Shown here piece by piece: positions 43,871 to 56,874 of a stretch of DNA of 64,000 bases. The stretch lies in the NCBI GenBank assembly GCA_958510875.1, contig OY294071.1, positions 35,680,581 through 35,744,580 of the forward strand. Direction: 5' to 3'. Position numbers and translations under genes: made by a program. Below the pieces are notes generated by a model that was given only the letters and a program-made list of their open reading frames with translations, made no database searches and was not told where the DNA came from. This DNA comes from Endomychus coccineus (lineage: Eukaryota; Arthropoda; Insecta; Coleoptera; Endomychidae). The stretch's first letter is position 1. Each line of letters opens with the position of its first letter.

Positions 43871-44904
43871 CAGTACATTTTATGAAAAGAGCTTGTGTTT
43901 AAATTTTCTTTTTCATTTTAATTCTATTCATATACATCAGCAGGAGTGTCCGAAAACTAATCTGCTAACAAAAGTGAGGTAAGTCACGTGATCAATTGAT
44001 TACAGCTTTTTTATGAGCTTTTGATAGATCTAAACAGACAAGAGCAGTTGATTTGGTTTCATTTTCATGTGATTCAACTTAGATTTCTATGACTTTTCCG
44101 TTGCGAACACGAGACTTTAGATATTAAACTATGCTTTATCGATATAAAATATCTCGTGTAGCCACATTTTTTGAACTGAGATAACCACCCTTAGCCTATT
44201 TTGTCATTTGCGATAACTTATATTCCATTCTTGCCGTTCCAAATATTGCAAGAATGCAATAAATTTCTAGGACGAAATAATAAAATTAGGGAAGCCACCA
44301 CAAATAATATCGAACGGCTGGAGGGCTGGAAACAAACATCATTTCTACCCCGAACTCATCAGTGAAACGTCAACTAAGTGCTTATTTTGATTTATTCTCA
44401 TCCTGCGGTATCCTGATATACACAGCTATATCGCTAATTCAATAAGTTGCACCATTTATATTATTCTCAGCCCTCACTAGAGTTGAAACACATTCAATCA
44501 GACATGAAATCTTTATGCGTCATTATATGCACCCCTTGATAACGTAATCTAGAGGGTCGAGAGTGGTTTTTTCTACCTCATAAAATATATTACTTTTAAA
44601 ATTTATCTGGGTAAAAGGAATGATTTATCTGGCTGTTCAGAGCGTAGACCTTCAGAAATAAACTGGCGAATTTGTTTTCAATCCTTGTTTTATGATTAAA
44701 TATTCGGGAATACTGAATGACTTGTATTAAATATTGTACATGAAAACGGTCAAATATATCGAGAACGGTTTCAGATATCTCAATGTAATTTTGTACATAA
44801 CTGTTAGGAGATATTTGTCACTTTTCCTATACCTTTTCATTATTTTTCTTGTTGCATATTTAAAGTCTATGGCCAACATAATTTTTCTGAATTAACAACA
44901 GTTT
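43871..44904. other. No feature recognised
   Basis: AT-rich. No coding domain or shared repeat noticed. Confidence 0.3.
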
Positions 44905-45795
44905 TGACTACAACCTATAATGTTCGAAGAACATCGTGTGCCATCATCTGCAAAGCTGTGAACGGGATATGTAGTCACTTCCAGCAGATCGTTTATATGT
45001 AGCAGAAAGAAAGTTGGTGCCAAGACCAACCATCCTTTGTAACACCAGCGTTGATAGCCATTGTATTGAAGGATACTCCGTCAACCACCACATGTTGTAA
45101 TCTATCTCAGAGAAAACTTGATAGCAAGCGACAAAGTTGAGGCGGCAAATCATATGACGGAAGATTCTCAAGAAGACTTTGGGGCCGATTCGGTCAAATG
45201 CTTTGGAGATATCAATTGCTACAGGTAGAGATTCCCCATATTTTTCGATAGATTTCTGTCATACATGTGTTGCCTACGTAACAGGTCTCCTATTGATATC
45301 TGCTAACGAAAGCGATAATTGCCGGTCATTCATGATTTTGGAGCTCTCTAGGTATTGGATGAGCTCGATGTTGATTTCTTTCTACATTACTTCAGAGATC
45401 ACAGATAATAGTGCAATGGATCTATTATTATAACGAAGGTTCTTCTTTCTTTTTCTCGAATTGGTTGGACTTTTGATGTCTTCCAGCTGGAAGAAAACAC
45501 ACCAAGTTTGAATGAAAGCGTAAACAACCTGTAGGAAACTGGTGTTGATTCAGGCGACCATTTGTTGAGAACGACAGGTGGAATTCCGTCTGGCCCAATA
45601 GATTTTACGGTATTGCGATCAATCAGAATGCGCCCAATTGTACGATAATGAAAGACAATTTCAGGCATATGGCTATCGATGGCAGCAATATTAAGAGGGT
45701 CATTCCCTTGTGCATCCAAAGTAGAGTTTGCTGCAGCATTCCAGCAAAAAGGTTGACTTTTTCTTTCGAATTCGAAATCATTTTCTTGTTCCAAC
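44905..45795 (-). pseudogene. Family S copy 8, including the N-terminal RT region
   Basis: Shows the most 5' S coding sequence in the window. The frame at 45399-45794 reads KSIGPDGIPPVVLNKWSPES, then LFTLSFKLGVFSSSWKTSKV, the first RT blocks. Downstream pieces include TWWLTEYPSIQW-type remnants. The 3' end is unusual: the S 3'UTR block (ATGTTCGAAGAACAT at 44920-44934) joins RT sequence directly at about 44940, deleting the whole C-terminus. Dead. Confidence 0.75.
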
Positions 45796-47169
45796 CTAAT
45801 CTAACCGAATCTATTGTATAGTTTTTACCAAAATAGATTGTAAGAATTGGTAAAAAGTGTATCAGTCTCTTTTGTGGTAAATAAATTTTTATTTATTGAA
45901 GTAAATACAAATAAAAACATATCACTAAGTCAATAGCTTCAAAAACGGAGGAAAAAGTTCCAAAATAGTGAGACAAAATTGAATTTTTTTAAATGAAAAA
46001 TTATTTAAAACACTTATTACTTTTTTTTTTAATAAATGATTTATTAAATGAATATGATAAATTATCACTAAGTAACGGCTTCTTCCATCGGTTTATTGAA
46101 AAACTATTCACTATAGGTGTGCAAAGCTTCAACAATTAAGTTCCTGGCGGCTATGGATACGTCGAATGGAGCCTTGAATAATGACAACCCTATATGTAAA
46201 TAAATGCATTCAGTTTCGTGACATTTTCATTCGATTACTTTAATTCGATAATGGAACAGTAATGGTATGTACACAAACTTCCACTATTTGGTTTAAAAAT
46301 CACAAGGAATGAAGAATAGCAATTTCAGGCAATGGAAACTTGGCCTCGTGCAGGTCTTGACATATGGCATTGAAGCTAATGGAATTTGTAACTCATCCAA
46401 CTGTTGTTTTTGTTCTGTGGTTTCACTCTGATGTTATCCCCAGTACACATTTCATTACTGCGCATAACTTCAGGTTGTTTTCATTCAATTTCAACCACAT
46501 TTCTGATAATTTTCTAAATATTTACTTTTTTCAAATGATTTAATTCTAGCGTCATCCAAACGTGTTATGGTTGTTCAGTTGGAAAGTATGTTTTTGCTTT
46601 TTTATATGAAAAATGAATTGGATACAATCATCTGAAGAATGTTTACCCAGACATTAACTTTCTACCCGTTAAATTTAAAATATTTAAAAGTTGTAAACAA
46701 ATCTTTGAGCATGTATTTGAAATTCCTACTTTGTGTTCATACTCGGGCCTTCAATAATGTCTCAATTATTCACTGGAATTATTGTACCCACCTGGTAATA
46801 TTGACGAATTAAATAATAAATTTCGAAGTAATATTGTAAGAGAACATTTTGTCATACGATAGGATGAAATTATTAAGTCAGTGAGCTAGAACTTTGATGT
46901 TCTAGCTCAATATTATTCAAACATCATGAAATAACAGAGGGAGCTATGTGATGAAAATTAAATCTGATAATATTTTGCATCTTGCCGGAGTTGAATTAAC
47001 GCTTTCCGTGATTTGCGTTATCCGCTTTCCCTCAAATAGAGCGTGTAATATTATTTCAACATAATTTTCTTGGAATAAAAATTGGTTACTATATTTGCCA
47101 ATGTTGCCATAATGGAAGTAACTCCATTCACATTAGAGCACATTTATGTTTAATTTACGAAACAATAAT
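45796..47169. other. No feature recognised
   Basis: Very AT-rich, with several A and T runs (for example at 46019-46032). No domain-bearing frames. Confidence 0.3.
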
Positions 47170-47735
47170 TATTTTCGAAATTATAATTTATAGCGTTGAA
47201 TAATGACAACAACAAATATGTCTATGGTTTCGGCGGTATGAAGTGTACCCTCTTCTGCAAAGCAGTGGACGGGACGGGTGGCCCCTTACAGCAGATCGTT
47301 GATATGGAGCAGAAATAAAGTTGGTGCCTAGACAGATCCCTGTGGAACAACAGCTTTGATAGCCATTGTATCGGAGGATATTCACCACCACATGGAGTGA
47401 TCTATCTGAGAGAGACCTCGATAGTAAGCGACAAAGTGCAGGCGGCAAACCATATAACGGTAGTTTCTCAAGAAGGATTTGGTGCCAGACTCGGTGAAAT
47501 GCTTTGGGGATTCCTAATATTTCCCAATAGATTTCTGCCATACCTGTGTTACGTAGGAAAGCAGGTCTCCTGTTGATCTCTGCTGACGGAAGCCATAACG
47601 CTGGTCATTCACAATTTTGATTACTTTTTACATCACTTTAGAGATCACAGATACTCGCGGAATGGGTCTATAATTATTAGGAAGGGTCTTTCTATTTTTG
47701 GAATTGGTTGAACTCTAGCTATCTTCTAGCAAGAA
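47170..47735 (-). pseudogene. Family S fragment (RT), - strand half of an inverted pair
   Basis: The - strand reads GIPKAFHRVWHQILLEKLPL then YGLPPALCRLLSRSLSDRSL and VVVNI (47400-47540), the central RT blocks of S, continuing upstream toward 47735. Broken by frameshifts. Confidence 0.75.
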
Positions 47736-47849
47736 GGTTGTGTTTTCCTTGTGGTGTAGTAGGCAGTGTATCATTATATTTAGTTAGAGAAGGGAATGCA
47801 AAACAAAAGGTACACATTAATTTTCCTTCGTGGCTTCTCCAGGAAAGCG

Positions 47850-48300
47850 GATCCTACAGTACCTACTATGATGATGTCAGGTTCTGTGAGTTCTCAATAA
47901 TCATGCTTGGGTTGAGAGCTATTCCAAACCCCAGGAGCTCCCCATGTTCTACAAAGCGCAGATCCGACTGGTTATGGAGTATTGTTCACATGTTTGGAGT
48001 TCAGCTCATAAACATACGATGAAGCTCTTACATTCTGTTCAGAAGAGAGCTAGGTATTTATCTGGTTGGTGATGTCACCCTTACGAATATATCTATAACA
48101 TAGTAGCAAGGTAGGAGATCTCTCCCTTTTCTTTAATATTTCCATGATCGATGTTCATCGTAGATGTCATCTTTCATTCCATCACGAGCGATTCTAGATA
48201 CGTAGACCAGACTAGCTCTAACTAGTCACTTCTTCATTGTTAAGCTCTAAGCCTGCCAAACTTGATGTCTTTGCATAGGTTGGTGCTTCTTGAATCCTAT
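47850..48300 (+). pseudogene. Family S fragment (C-terminus), + strand half of an inverted pair
   Basis: The + strand reads FYKAQIRLVMEYCSHVWSSA then HKHTMKLLHSVQKRARYLSG (47948-48070), followed by a frame-broken YFHDRCSS block and the KLEACQT-like end near 48250. It points away from the - strand half at 47170-47735. Confidence 0.75.
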
Positions 48301-50259
48301 TACCTTTATACTTTTCAGAAAATTTCCAATTTCCTTCTTGCCTCTTAACATTCCACCAGTAGCTCTCATGATATTCTACGAATTTGATAGGTTTCCCTCT
48401 GGCTTAGTCAAATTATGACAGAACAAAACTCAATAAGGATACGGGAACTATCGTCAATATACGTGGTCGGGTTTCTCAATATTGATGTGGTACTGTTCAT
48501 GTGCTAATAAGATTTACCTTCTTTCAAATATGAAGATGTATGGCAAATTTAGTATTGATTATAAATTGAGACCTGTATAGCCAAATCACAACAATTAGTG
48601 GTAGCTCGATAGATGTATAGTTTATATATTGATGGAAATAAACCGAATACCTATTTCTGAAAATGTTCCTTCTTTCTCTAACAACGTTATTCTCCGGAGA
48701 CCACTCATCTCTGGTAGTTGTGTTAAGTATTTACTGAGATTTGATTCCCATGTTATTGTTTATTAGCAAACTCTCTAGTTAATAACTGTCTCTAGTTATA
48801 TTTCAATCGTATTAAGTGGAACGAAAGACTTATTGCATTGCTCAAGCATCTCTCGATTTGCAATTACTTAATTGCTCCTTCCACCACCAAATCAAAACCT
48901 TGTAATTACGATATATGCAAAGATAAGTTAAGCTCATCATGCAGAATGAACGCAGGGACTATAATATTCAGTTTGATAATCTAATGCTATATAGCACTGC
49001 GAGGCTTATCGATCGAAGCACCTCTACTGGAATATTGATGAATTAACCCATCGTGAGGGCTATTTTTTTCAAACTAGTGACAGGTAACGTTATTTTTGGA
49101 TGGATTCGTCAAATCATCGGTAGGTTGTTGGTTGTTTCGGAAGAATATTTAGTGGTGGATAGAATACGTGAATCTGAAATTAGAAAAGCAACTTCCAGTT
49201 GTCATTATAATTACATGGAGCATTTTTCCTCGGTATGCCCATATATTACATACCTTGAAAAATGAAAACAATTAATCATTAATATGGCTACTATAAGCAA
49301 ACCTAATGAGTGTGCGCTCACCGCTACAAGAAATCGGATCTTTCACGAATAACCTAAATCTTGCGTCCATTGAATTTTATTCCTTTAGTTAAGTTTATTC
49401 AATACATTATTCGATTTCTGAACTAATGGGCGACTCATAATCAATAATGTCCAGATAATATCAATATGTTAAAACTCTGTTCTGTTTTTTTCAGAAATCT
49501 ATTCGAATTTTTGATGTTTTTCCGAATATTACATGTCTGGGTACATTGTTATATCATTATTATATTAAGATCTACAATCTCTCTTCAGTAGTGTAGATAA
49601 CTCTTTCGAACGAGATTTTAAATCATGCCATATTTAGTTAAAATATATTAGAATTTCGGTCTTAAGATGAAACAAGTATAAGATTCTCCTGCTATGTAAC
49701 CTTTACTAAAGCAACCCCCGTATTTTCATGATAAAGCAACTGAAATCATAATATAAAAGAAAACATAATGTACAGCTTAGGCTCTGACATTTTCTCCCTG
49801 TTGCGTAGGGAAATATGCATCAAATGGCCTAAGTACATTGGAATACGTTTGGACTCGGTTCTGTGTTACGTGTTCTTGTTTCATGACGATTTTTTCAATT
49901 TCAACTATATGTGACATTTCAGCTAGTGAGATAACATTCCGGAATATGATATTCATGAACTAATATGTAATCATCCATCATGAAATTCAGGATTTTTTCA
50001 TAAAGCAACACGGAATATGGCGCTACGAGAAATTCACTGCTGGATGGGCACTCGATCGTTTAATCTGTGTACCGTGTCAATTCTATGATATGTAGTGTTA
50101 ATCAGAGGATGATTGGATGACGAAAAATCACCAGCTATGAAGCAGTTCGAATATTTTGAATGGAAATCAAATATTCATAGATGACAGGCATATTATGATA
50201 TAAAATACTACGAGTCATTAAGAGAAGAGGAAGATGGATATTATTAAATTTCAATGATC
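48301..50259. other. No feature recognised
   Basis: AT-rich; the 70-codon frame at 49053-49265 has no recognised domain. Confidence 0.3.
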
Positions 50260-50600
50260 GACCCCATCAGTAAAGTCAAAAACCTATAGTCCCAGATATC
50301 TGTTTCGCTCTTCTCATAGAGCTCATCAGTGAAACGAGCAAGCTTCCAACGTTACTGGAGGATCTCTGCTGAAGGTAGTCATAACCAGCATTCAACGAGG
50401 TAAGAAGACCAGAAAATCTCATGCCATCTATGAATAGATGTTCCACTAAGAAATCCTGCAATGTACCATATTGACAGATTTCTCGAACTTCACAAAACTT
50501 ACAGAGAATGTGAGACTACTTGAGTGCGCCAGATGGCGACGCCAATGTAAGAGAATTAGAAACCAATGTAATAGAATTAGAAACAAATGAATATTGTTGA
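50260..50600. repeat. Element F copy 1 (partial)
   Basis: 50262-50535 matches 51325-51595 of copy 2. Shared blocks are TTTCGCTCT, CATAACCAGCATTCAA, CTATGAATAGATGT, GAAATCCT and ACTACTTGAGTGCG. It ends with GAATTAGAAACAAATGAATA, the complement of the right flank of copy 2. Neither copy codes for protein. Confidence 0.75.
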
Positions 50601-51121
50601 ATTCAGGGAAGGCACTTGCTAATATTGCGAGGAGATTTTGCTTTTTCTCTTATATTCATTATGCTACACTTAAGTAGCGGCTTAGATAGAGTTTACTTAT
50701 GTGTATGTGGATCCCAAGAAAAGTCTCATATTGAATAATTACTATGTTTGACATACGTACTTCTCTATTTATAAGTTACAATCTTATGTTTACAGGTCGA
50801 ATGATGTTATGATACTACTTTCTCACCACCAAATCTGACATGATGATGGTTGCCAGTATTTGTGTAGTGGGGTGACAATAACCCCCCTACAATCGTGTGT
50901 TTTCCAAATATTTGTGTGAGACTATTAAATCACTTTCTTGGAATCTTTGCCATTCATGAATTTACTGATAGGGTAATAAATACATTAAGTAAATGAGGTT
51001 TCCGAGCAAGCTACAATAAATGAAATATTTATCCTTCCCGGTATTATCATAATAAATAAATTTTAAATCTATTTACACAATGGACCGATCTACCAGACGT
51101 CGGGAATTCCAACAAATATAT
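50601..51121. other. No feature recognised
   Basis: AT-rich spacer between the two F copies. Confidence 0.3.
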
Positions 51122-51185
51122 CTCTCATGTTGGCTTTTGTCAGATAGCAATGATAAGATCTTTCTAGTCTAGATCGATCAGTGAC
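51122..51185. repeat. Isolated inverted-repeat arm of element F
   Basis: Its reverse complement matches 51702-51765 over about 64 bp (GATCGATCT...CTAGAAAGATCT...TTGCTATCTG...CAAAAGC...AACATGA). The same arm appears once more, diverged, at 51289-51335. Confidence 0.75.
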
Positions 51186-51284
51186 GTATAATTTTCTTGC
51201 ATATATATGTAGGTGATGTTTTAACTTGTTTTAAACTTTTAAAGAGACCATTAGATAACTTTCTCCTATTTCAAAAATAAAGTT

Positions 51285-51810
51285 TACAGTAGGAATGATA
51301 AGGTCTTTCTAATTCAGATGGATCAGCAACGTCAGAAACTTATAGTTCCAGACAGCTGTTTCGCTCTGATGATGTGTGGAACAAGCAAGTTTGCAGCGTT
51401 TCTGAAGGATCTTTGCTGGAGATAATCATAACCAGCATTCAAAGAGGTGTAAATACCAAAAAATCTCACGCCAACTATGAATAGATGTCCTGCGAAGAAA
51501 TCCTACAATGTTCCAAATTTGACAGATTCCTCGAAATTTACAAAAGAGTACGAGAAATGTTACACTACTTGAGTGCGTCAGATAGCGACACCATTTTTCT
51601 CATCTCCTATTGAGATAAATGAGTATGTTTCGTATATTCATTTGTTTCTGATTCGCTCTTCCATTGGTTTGGGTTGGTGTCGCCATCTGGCGTAGTCGGT
51701 TCGTTACTGATTGATCTGAACTAGAAAGATCTGACGATTGCTATCTGGCAAAAGCTAACATGAAATAAATGAGTATATTTCATATATTCATTTGTTTCTA
51801 ATTCTTCTAC
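51285..51810. mobile_element. Element F copy 2: small non-coding inverted-repeat element
   Basis: The left arm at 51289-51335 (AATGATAAGGTCTTTCTAAT...GGATCAGCAACGT) is inverted relative to 51702-51765. An inner inverted pair (CAGATAGCGACACC near 51585 and GGTGTCGCCATCTGG near 51676) also exists. The interior matches F copy 1. Size, inverted ends and lack of coding suggest a MITE-like or fold-back element. No target duplication could be fixed. Confidence 0.55.
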
Positions 51811-51872
51811 ATAATTAAATTTTTCTCAGATTTCAACGATTTCAGTTTCAAGCTTAGAGTTTACATGACTAT

Positions 51873-51895
51873 ACTATTATTATTATTATTATTAT
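51873..51895. repeat. (TTA)n microsatellite
   Basis: Seven to eight uninterrupted ATT/TTA units. Confidence 0.9.
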
Positions 51896-53079
51896 GTACA
51901 ATTAGAACAGTCTTACGGCTATTATGTTCTTTAGCAAAAATTGTGAGAAACTCCAGAAGCCTATTCTTTCATATATTCATGATATAACGACAATATTGCT
52001 GCGTAATGTGGAAACATATTCTTTGCACATACCACACTTAGTGAGAGAAGTAAAAATCAGAGTTTGCCCCTTTTCTGAACTGATTTGTTGAATGATCTGA
52101 TAGTCCGAAGTCGTTATTTTGGATACGCCTCATCTGGAAATCGTGTGGTAGAAACAACGGTGATAAATTTTATATCTATATTTCAGCGCATCCGTCGGAA
52201 GTAGGGGTTGAATTCATTTCTATTTCTTTTCGAACGCATTTGGGTATAACTTAAAACCGTTATGGATACAGAGGACATTAAGATCCATTATATGAAGCTC
52301 TTCAGTGATAACACCGATCGTGAGATAATTAAGCGCTAACAGTTTAGTAAATAATAAATATGCCATTAACGGTTGGTTGGGGGTAATCTATTAGATAATG
52401 TATCTGGCGCTCTTAAAGGGTCTTGAATCGAGTGTCATCAATTCTGTTTCCATGGAAGCAGAGATTTAGGGTGGGTTATGAACGACCATATTGAGGTGAA
52501 TGTTGACCCACGCTGGGCTTAGTATTAACTAACATTACCTTCAGGGTGAAAACTACTTTTACAGGGGGATACTTTGTCAACACTCATGTTGCGCAATTTG
52601 TTACGTATCGTGAAATATGGCCTTTATTGTGACAACAAAATGGTTTTGCTTGCTGGTGGGTATGCAATTGATATGGCTAAATATATTACGAGAAAATATA
52701 AAATGTGTACTTAATGTGGCACAGTCTTTCGTTCTCACTGACACCACGAGTCCATCGAATTAGAACGATCATCTGTGATAATCAACCCTTCAAGTGTTTT
52801 GTACGGGGCTATTCAGCTATAAAAGAGGTTTTTGAAAGAGCTCCTCAACGAAATAGATTACTTTGGAAACGCTCTCGTTTATTGATTACAGGGCGTCTTA
52901 TTTTGTGCAGCTGTTGTTATGGATAACTCAATAGGCCGTTATTTCCTGGCTGAATCTTTGACAGTTCCTTCAAACATGTTATCTAAAAGCAGATTCTTTT
53001 AAATTACTAACATTATTAGAGGTAAATTATATGAATATATTCCTGCCATTTAATTCCCCTCGAATATAACGCCGGTTGT
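51896..53079. other. No feature recognised
   Basis: The 73-codon frame at 52705-52926 has no known domain. 52100-52160 faintly resembles S C-terminal DNA but is too diverged to call. Confidence 0.3.
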
Positions 53080-53380
53080 ATATTTATTTCTGAATATGTG
53101 ATGTCCTGAAACTGCAAAGCTATGCAAGAGCTTCTTGATACACATTCATACTTGAGACGTTAATGTGTTACAATTTCGATTACTCGTGTTTCGGTTCGTT
53201 TCGGCGACGTGAGCATTATTGATTGGAATTAATGCGATAAGGACGCTTTGTGCTTGATACAATTAGTTTCAAGAAATTCCGTATTAGATATTGATACGTC
53301 TTCTGATGATGGTCATGAGACCAAAACGTACGTAAAGACGAAAATAATAAGAATGTGTTAGTGTGACACATTTCCCATAT
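53080..53380 (+). mobile_element. Family T copy, + strand, with hammerhead motif
   Basis: Contains the full T order: CTTCTTGATACACATTCATA, GTTACAATTTCGATTACTCG, TTTCGGCGACG, GCGATAAGGACGCTTTG, the hammerhead region and ACATTTCCC. It is a single unit, not a fold-back pair, and codes for nothing. It is the most complete single T unit in the window. Confidence 0.75.
53297..53340 (+). ncRNA. Hammerhead motif of the 53-kb T copy
   Basis: Stem I CGTCTT (53297-53302) pairs with AAGACG (53335-53340). The first box CTGATGA (53303-53309) is intact, stem II is GGTC-ATGA-GACC, and stem III is ACGTACGT. The second box reads AAAA instead of GAAA (G12 changed to A), which should inactivate it. Confidence 0.65.
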
Positions 53381-54589
53381 TTAAATAATGATGATTTCAT
53401 TCAAGAATCTCAGAAACAAATGAGCATATCTATAAGTAGATGAGCAACTGTTTATCCGACATTTCCAGATAATAGTTTTTCACGAAAAAATCATGATAGT
53501 TTAGTAATTTGAATGATAAATATCAAAGTTAGCATTCTGGATGATCACGTTGCATCTAACCGAGTATAGAAAACGTAAAGTGTACTCTCATAAAACGTGG
53601 GTATCAGCAATAACAACTTGGTTATAACTCATGTTTTCTGAATAAACCTTTCAATAAATCTGATAGTTAAAAATATAAATAAACCGCTGGTTGGCACCAT
53701 AAAGCGATACTATTGAGTAGGCTATACAACTGAAATAAAAAAACATGGAACAATAGAAGGCGAGGAACGTAAAATAAACAAATTAAGCTCGCTGTTTGAA
53801 TGATGAAGTAAAAATATCACATCAAACTTTTGCTAGGAGTGAAATCCATTAGAACGTTAATATACAATAGAATATTCTATACATAAAGTTCTCGAGTCAT
53901 ATTTGAAAACATAAATATTTTGCAACTAGTTCTAGTTACTTGTTCCGTGAACATATCTATTCCAAGTTTCAAATAACTGTATTTTGCAAATTCATATTAT
54001 TTCTTATTTCAAATATTACCAATGCACTTTCAGCGCAATAACTGAATTGTTTTAACTCAGATAGCACTCTTCGTAGACTATAGGAATGAAAGAAAATATG
54101 ATTTGAGTACGGAAACATTATAGAAGCCAACATTTTATTAGTTCATTCATTTATTATTCACTCATTACAAAATAGGGTTCAACTAAATTTCAACTTATCT
54201 GAACCACCTTTCTACTGCGATGCAGCCATTATCAAAGACATTTTGAAACTGAATTTAAAGCTAAGATTATGAAACAACGCAAAATATTTGGAGGGTCAAA
54301 TTAGGAGAAGGAATGATTACAACCAGAGAAGGACCAGATTACAACGGCTGATATGTGGTTATGAATGAAAATATTCCAGGTACAACATGGCCAAAATGGA
54401 GAAAGTCCCATTTCTGTGATTATTAACCGGTACGTAAGACATATAGGCTTAGCTGTAGCAATGGCTACAGTGCAGATCAATCCCGTCCTTTTAGGGGGCA
54501 GACTGAAGCGCTGCTTCTAGAATCACAGGCGCTGTGGTTCGGGCAGGCTTTGCGAACCTAGATGTATTGATGGGTACTCCGCGCGAATG
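53381..54589. other. No feature recognised
   Basis: AT-rich up to about 54450, then GC-richer sequence that probably already belongs to R copy C but cannot be placed in the element. Confidence 0.3.
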
Positions 54590-55240
54590 AGGGATCTAAA
54601 CACAGTCTTCCAAGCCGAGGTTCTGCTCGAACGGTAAGGTAAATGGCACCATCTGCATCTGTTCAAGACAGTCACGCGGCACTCAACGTACTGAAAAGCC
54701 CGACTGTGACCTCGAGGCTTGACAGGGATACTGAAGAGATCCTTGATAGGCTAGTTGTTGGCAACATATTCAACCTGATCTAAATCCCGTGTAATTGAGC
54801 TTGGAAAGGAAATGGGAGATGTCCTCAAGAGTCCTTTGCTGTTATCCCCTATAGAGGGGGTATACAGATCTTGCGGAACCATCTGAGAAATAAACATGCC
54901 TCAGCATGGGCAAGTAATGATGGTTGTCAAACTGACAAAGCGCTACTTGGCAATGAAGTAGGCCTAAGGGCTAGTGAGATACTTTCGCTAAGTAGGCAAG
55001 GCCTCAGGTCAATCTCCGAGATCTTTACAGTTGTCGGAAATCTTATGAAATTTAGACATACAGTAGGGAAGAGTGACACTCCCTTTTGAATAAGATGCGA
55101 TGGTGTCAAAGTGGGGTCGTCAACCCTGCACTCATTCGAACCAGTTCAATATCCGGGGATCATCACGGCCAATGATATAAAGGACCTAAGCAAAAAGCAG
55201 ATTTTAGGATTCTGTCGAACAGCGGGGTATCCAAATATCC
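54590..55240 (+). pseudogene. Family R-like copy C: RNase H to C-terminus
   Basis: The + strand reads TVFQAEVLLER (54606-54640; RNase H first block with the E), then SVQDSHAALNVLKSPTVTSR (about 54660-54720; the DSxAAL block). From 54871, an open frame includes ILSLSRQGLRSISEIFTVVG and FRHTVGKSDTPF, the spacer before the Cys/His knuckle, and the end NDIKDLSKKQILGFCRTAG lies at 55168-55225. Frameshifted and missing the catalytic tail of RNase H. It is more distant from copies A and B than they are from each other. Confidence 0.7.
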
Positions 55241-56299
55241 CCTGAAAAACGAAGCAGGGGATAGTGTACAAGAGTCTTTGGCTAGAGACACTGAACTTTT
55301 TATAAAGTCCGCTATCATCTCAATCAATATCAAAAATAATACATGGTTTATCAATGCAATTTGGACATGGTAGAAATATACCTCTCAGTTGATTAAAAAA
55401 ACTGTCATTACATTGAATATATCCTATTTATCATGATCTGAAATTTTACTAAACGTGTTGCAAGTGGTTTAAATTAGATTCGCATTTGAATACAGGTTTA
55501 ACTTGAAGTCTCGTAAATGTATTAGTTAGTTTATTACCGAAGAAAGGATTATAAGTAACTGACTCCAACTTGGGGTCACTTGATGCGGGTGTAAGTTTAG
55601 TTCATGTTTTCAATAGAAGTCGGCCGACAATTCTCTGTTACACCATGGATTGACAAACGCAGACCTGAGTCTCTAGAATATAAAGTTCAATAATTATACT
55701 CATTAATCAAACAATAAAGTGGCCTATTTTCTGATCACGATATTTGCTTAGTGGAGTTTGGAGTTGTAATAACATATTCTTTAAATAAAAAAGTTCCATT
55801 ATGAGTGTCAAACAAAAGTGATGACCTTCGTTAACGAAACGTGAGTTATTGTGAGATATTCAAGCCTAACCAAACTTAGTCCGTCGTACATATTGATTTT
55901 CAATTGCATTATTAGTGAGAAATAAATTCTGCCGGACATTTAATTGACCTTTCCCATACACGCTTCCACAAATTTCATTTGTTTTGATTATTGACCTGAT
56001 TATATGGTCGGTTTACTCTATTTGAGGTCGCTCCAAGAATTGATTGGTATATTACGAACTGATTAGTACATATGCTGAATTATTAGACTAATAAAGTAAA
56101 CACTGCTCTTAATTGGATAGACAAATGGAATTTATCTATTAGCTGTTAAATGCATATATCTTTGGAGCTTAACATACTAGAATATTACTTGCATATATTG
56201 ATAATCATAATGCTATTAGTAATCATAATTCCAATCAGGAAGCTATTAATAAATCGGAAATCGCAATAACACCGGACAGATTATTGCAAGATCCAAGCA
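55241..56299. other. No feature recognised
   Basis: AT-rich, no domain-bearing frames or shared repeats noted. Confidence 0.3.
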
Positions 56300-56660
56300 G
56301 CTCCTGATAATATAGATACATCTAAATGGAACTTTTGAAATACGATCTAGATCTACTATGTTATCATGAGGTCGAAGCGCTTGCTTTTCAATTTTCTAAT
56401 AAAACAAAATTAGAAGTTTGCGTGAATAAGAAACCACTCCAGATTTGTCAATTCAATAGCAATCTGTTCCTGAACAATTCAAGCGTAAAATTCAACATTC
56501 CTGGATTTATTTCCGGCGAATCTCGATTGTTTTGAACATTTTCATGTCACCTGCAGAACCATGTGCGTCACATTGAATGACAATGAATTAGCCATTCATA
56601 AATAGTATAAAAAGTGCAGGCTCTAAGTTAGAGCCTTGAACTACCCTATATTTGAACGAA
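56300..56660 (-). pseudogene. Non-LTR RT fragment
   Basis: The - strand reads VVQGSNLEPALFILFMNG then FIVIQCDAHGSAGDMKMF (about 56538-56650), a GVPQGSNLGPLLFxLFIND block followed by the YADDxK block with the D-D replaced by G-D. A SGVVSYSRK stretch follows. Another small, dead fragment from a Jockey/CR1-like element distinct from S. Confidence 0.6.
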
Positions 56661-56874
56661 CGCTAACAGATCTGAAGCCGTTATATGAGACATACTATTG
56701 TCTGTTGATGAGCTGCGACTCAAAAAGTTTGACAAGACCATCACTATGTCGAAACGTTCCCAATTTATTAGGTAGAATAGGAAAAAACGTTAAATTTATT
56801 CTCAATAAATCACCGTATAAAATGGAGAATACACCAGACAATTCACAATGTTTTTTCTATACTTTGACTACACG

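Noticed and set aside
52705..52926. 73-codon frame as a small gene
   Set aside because: No recognisable domain, signal peptide or conserved start context.
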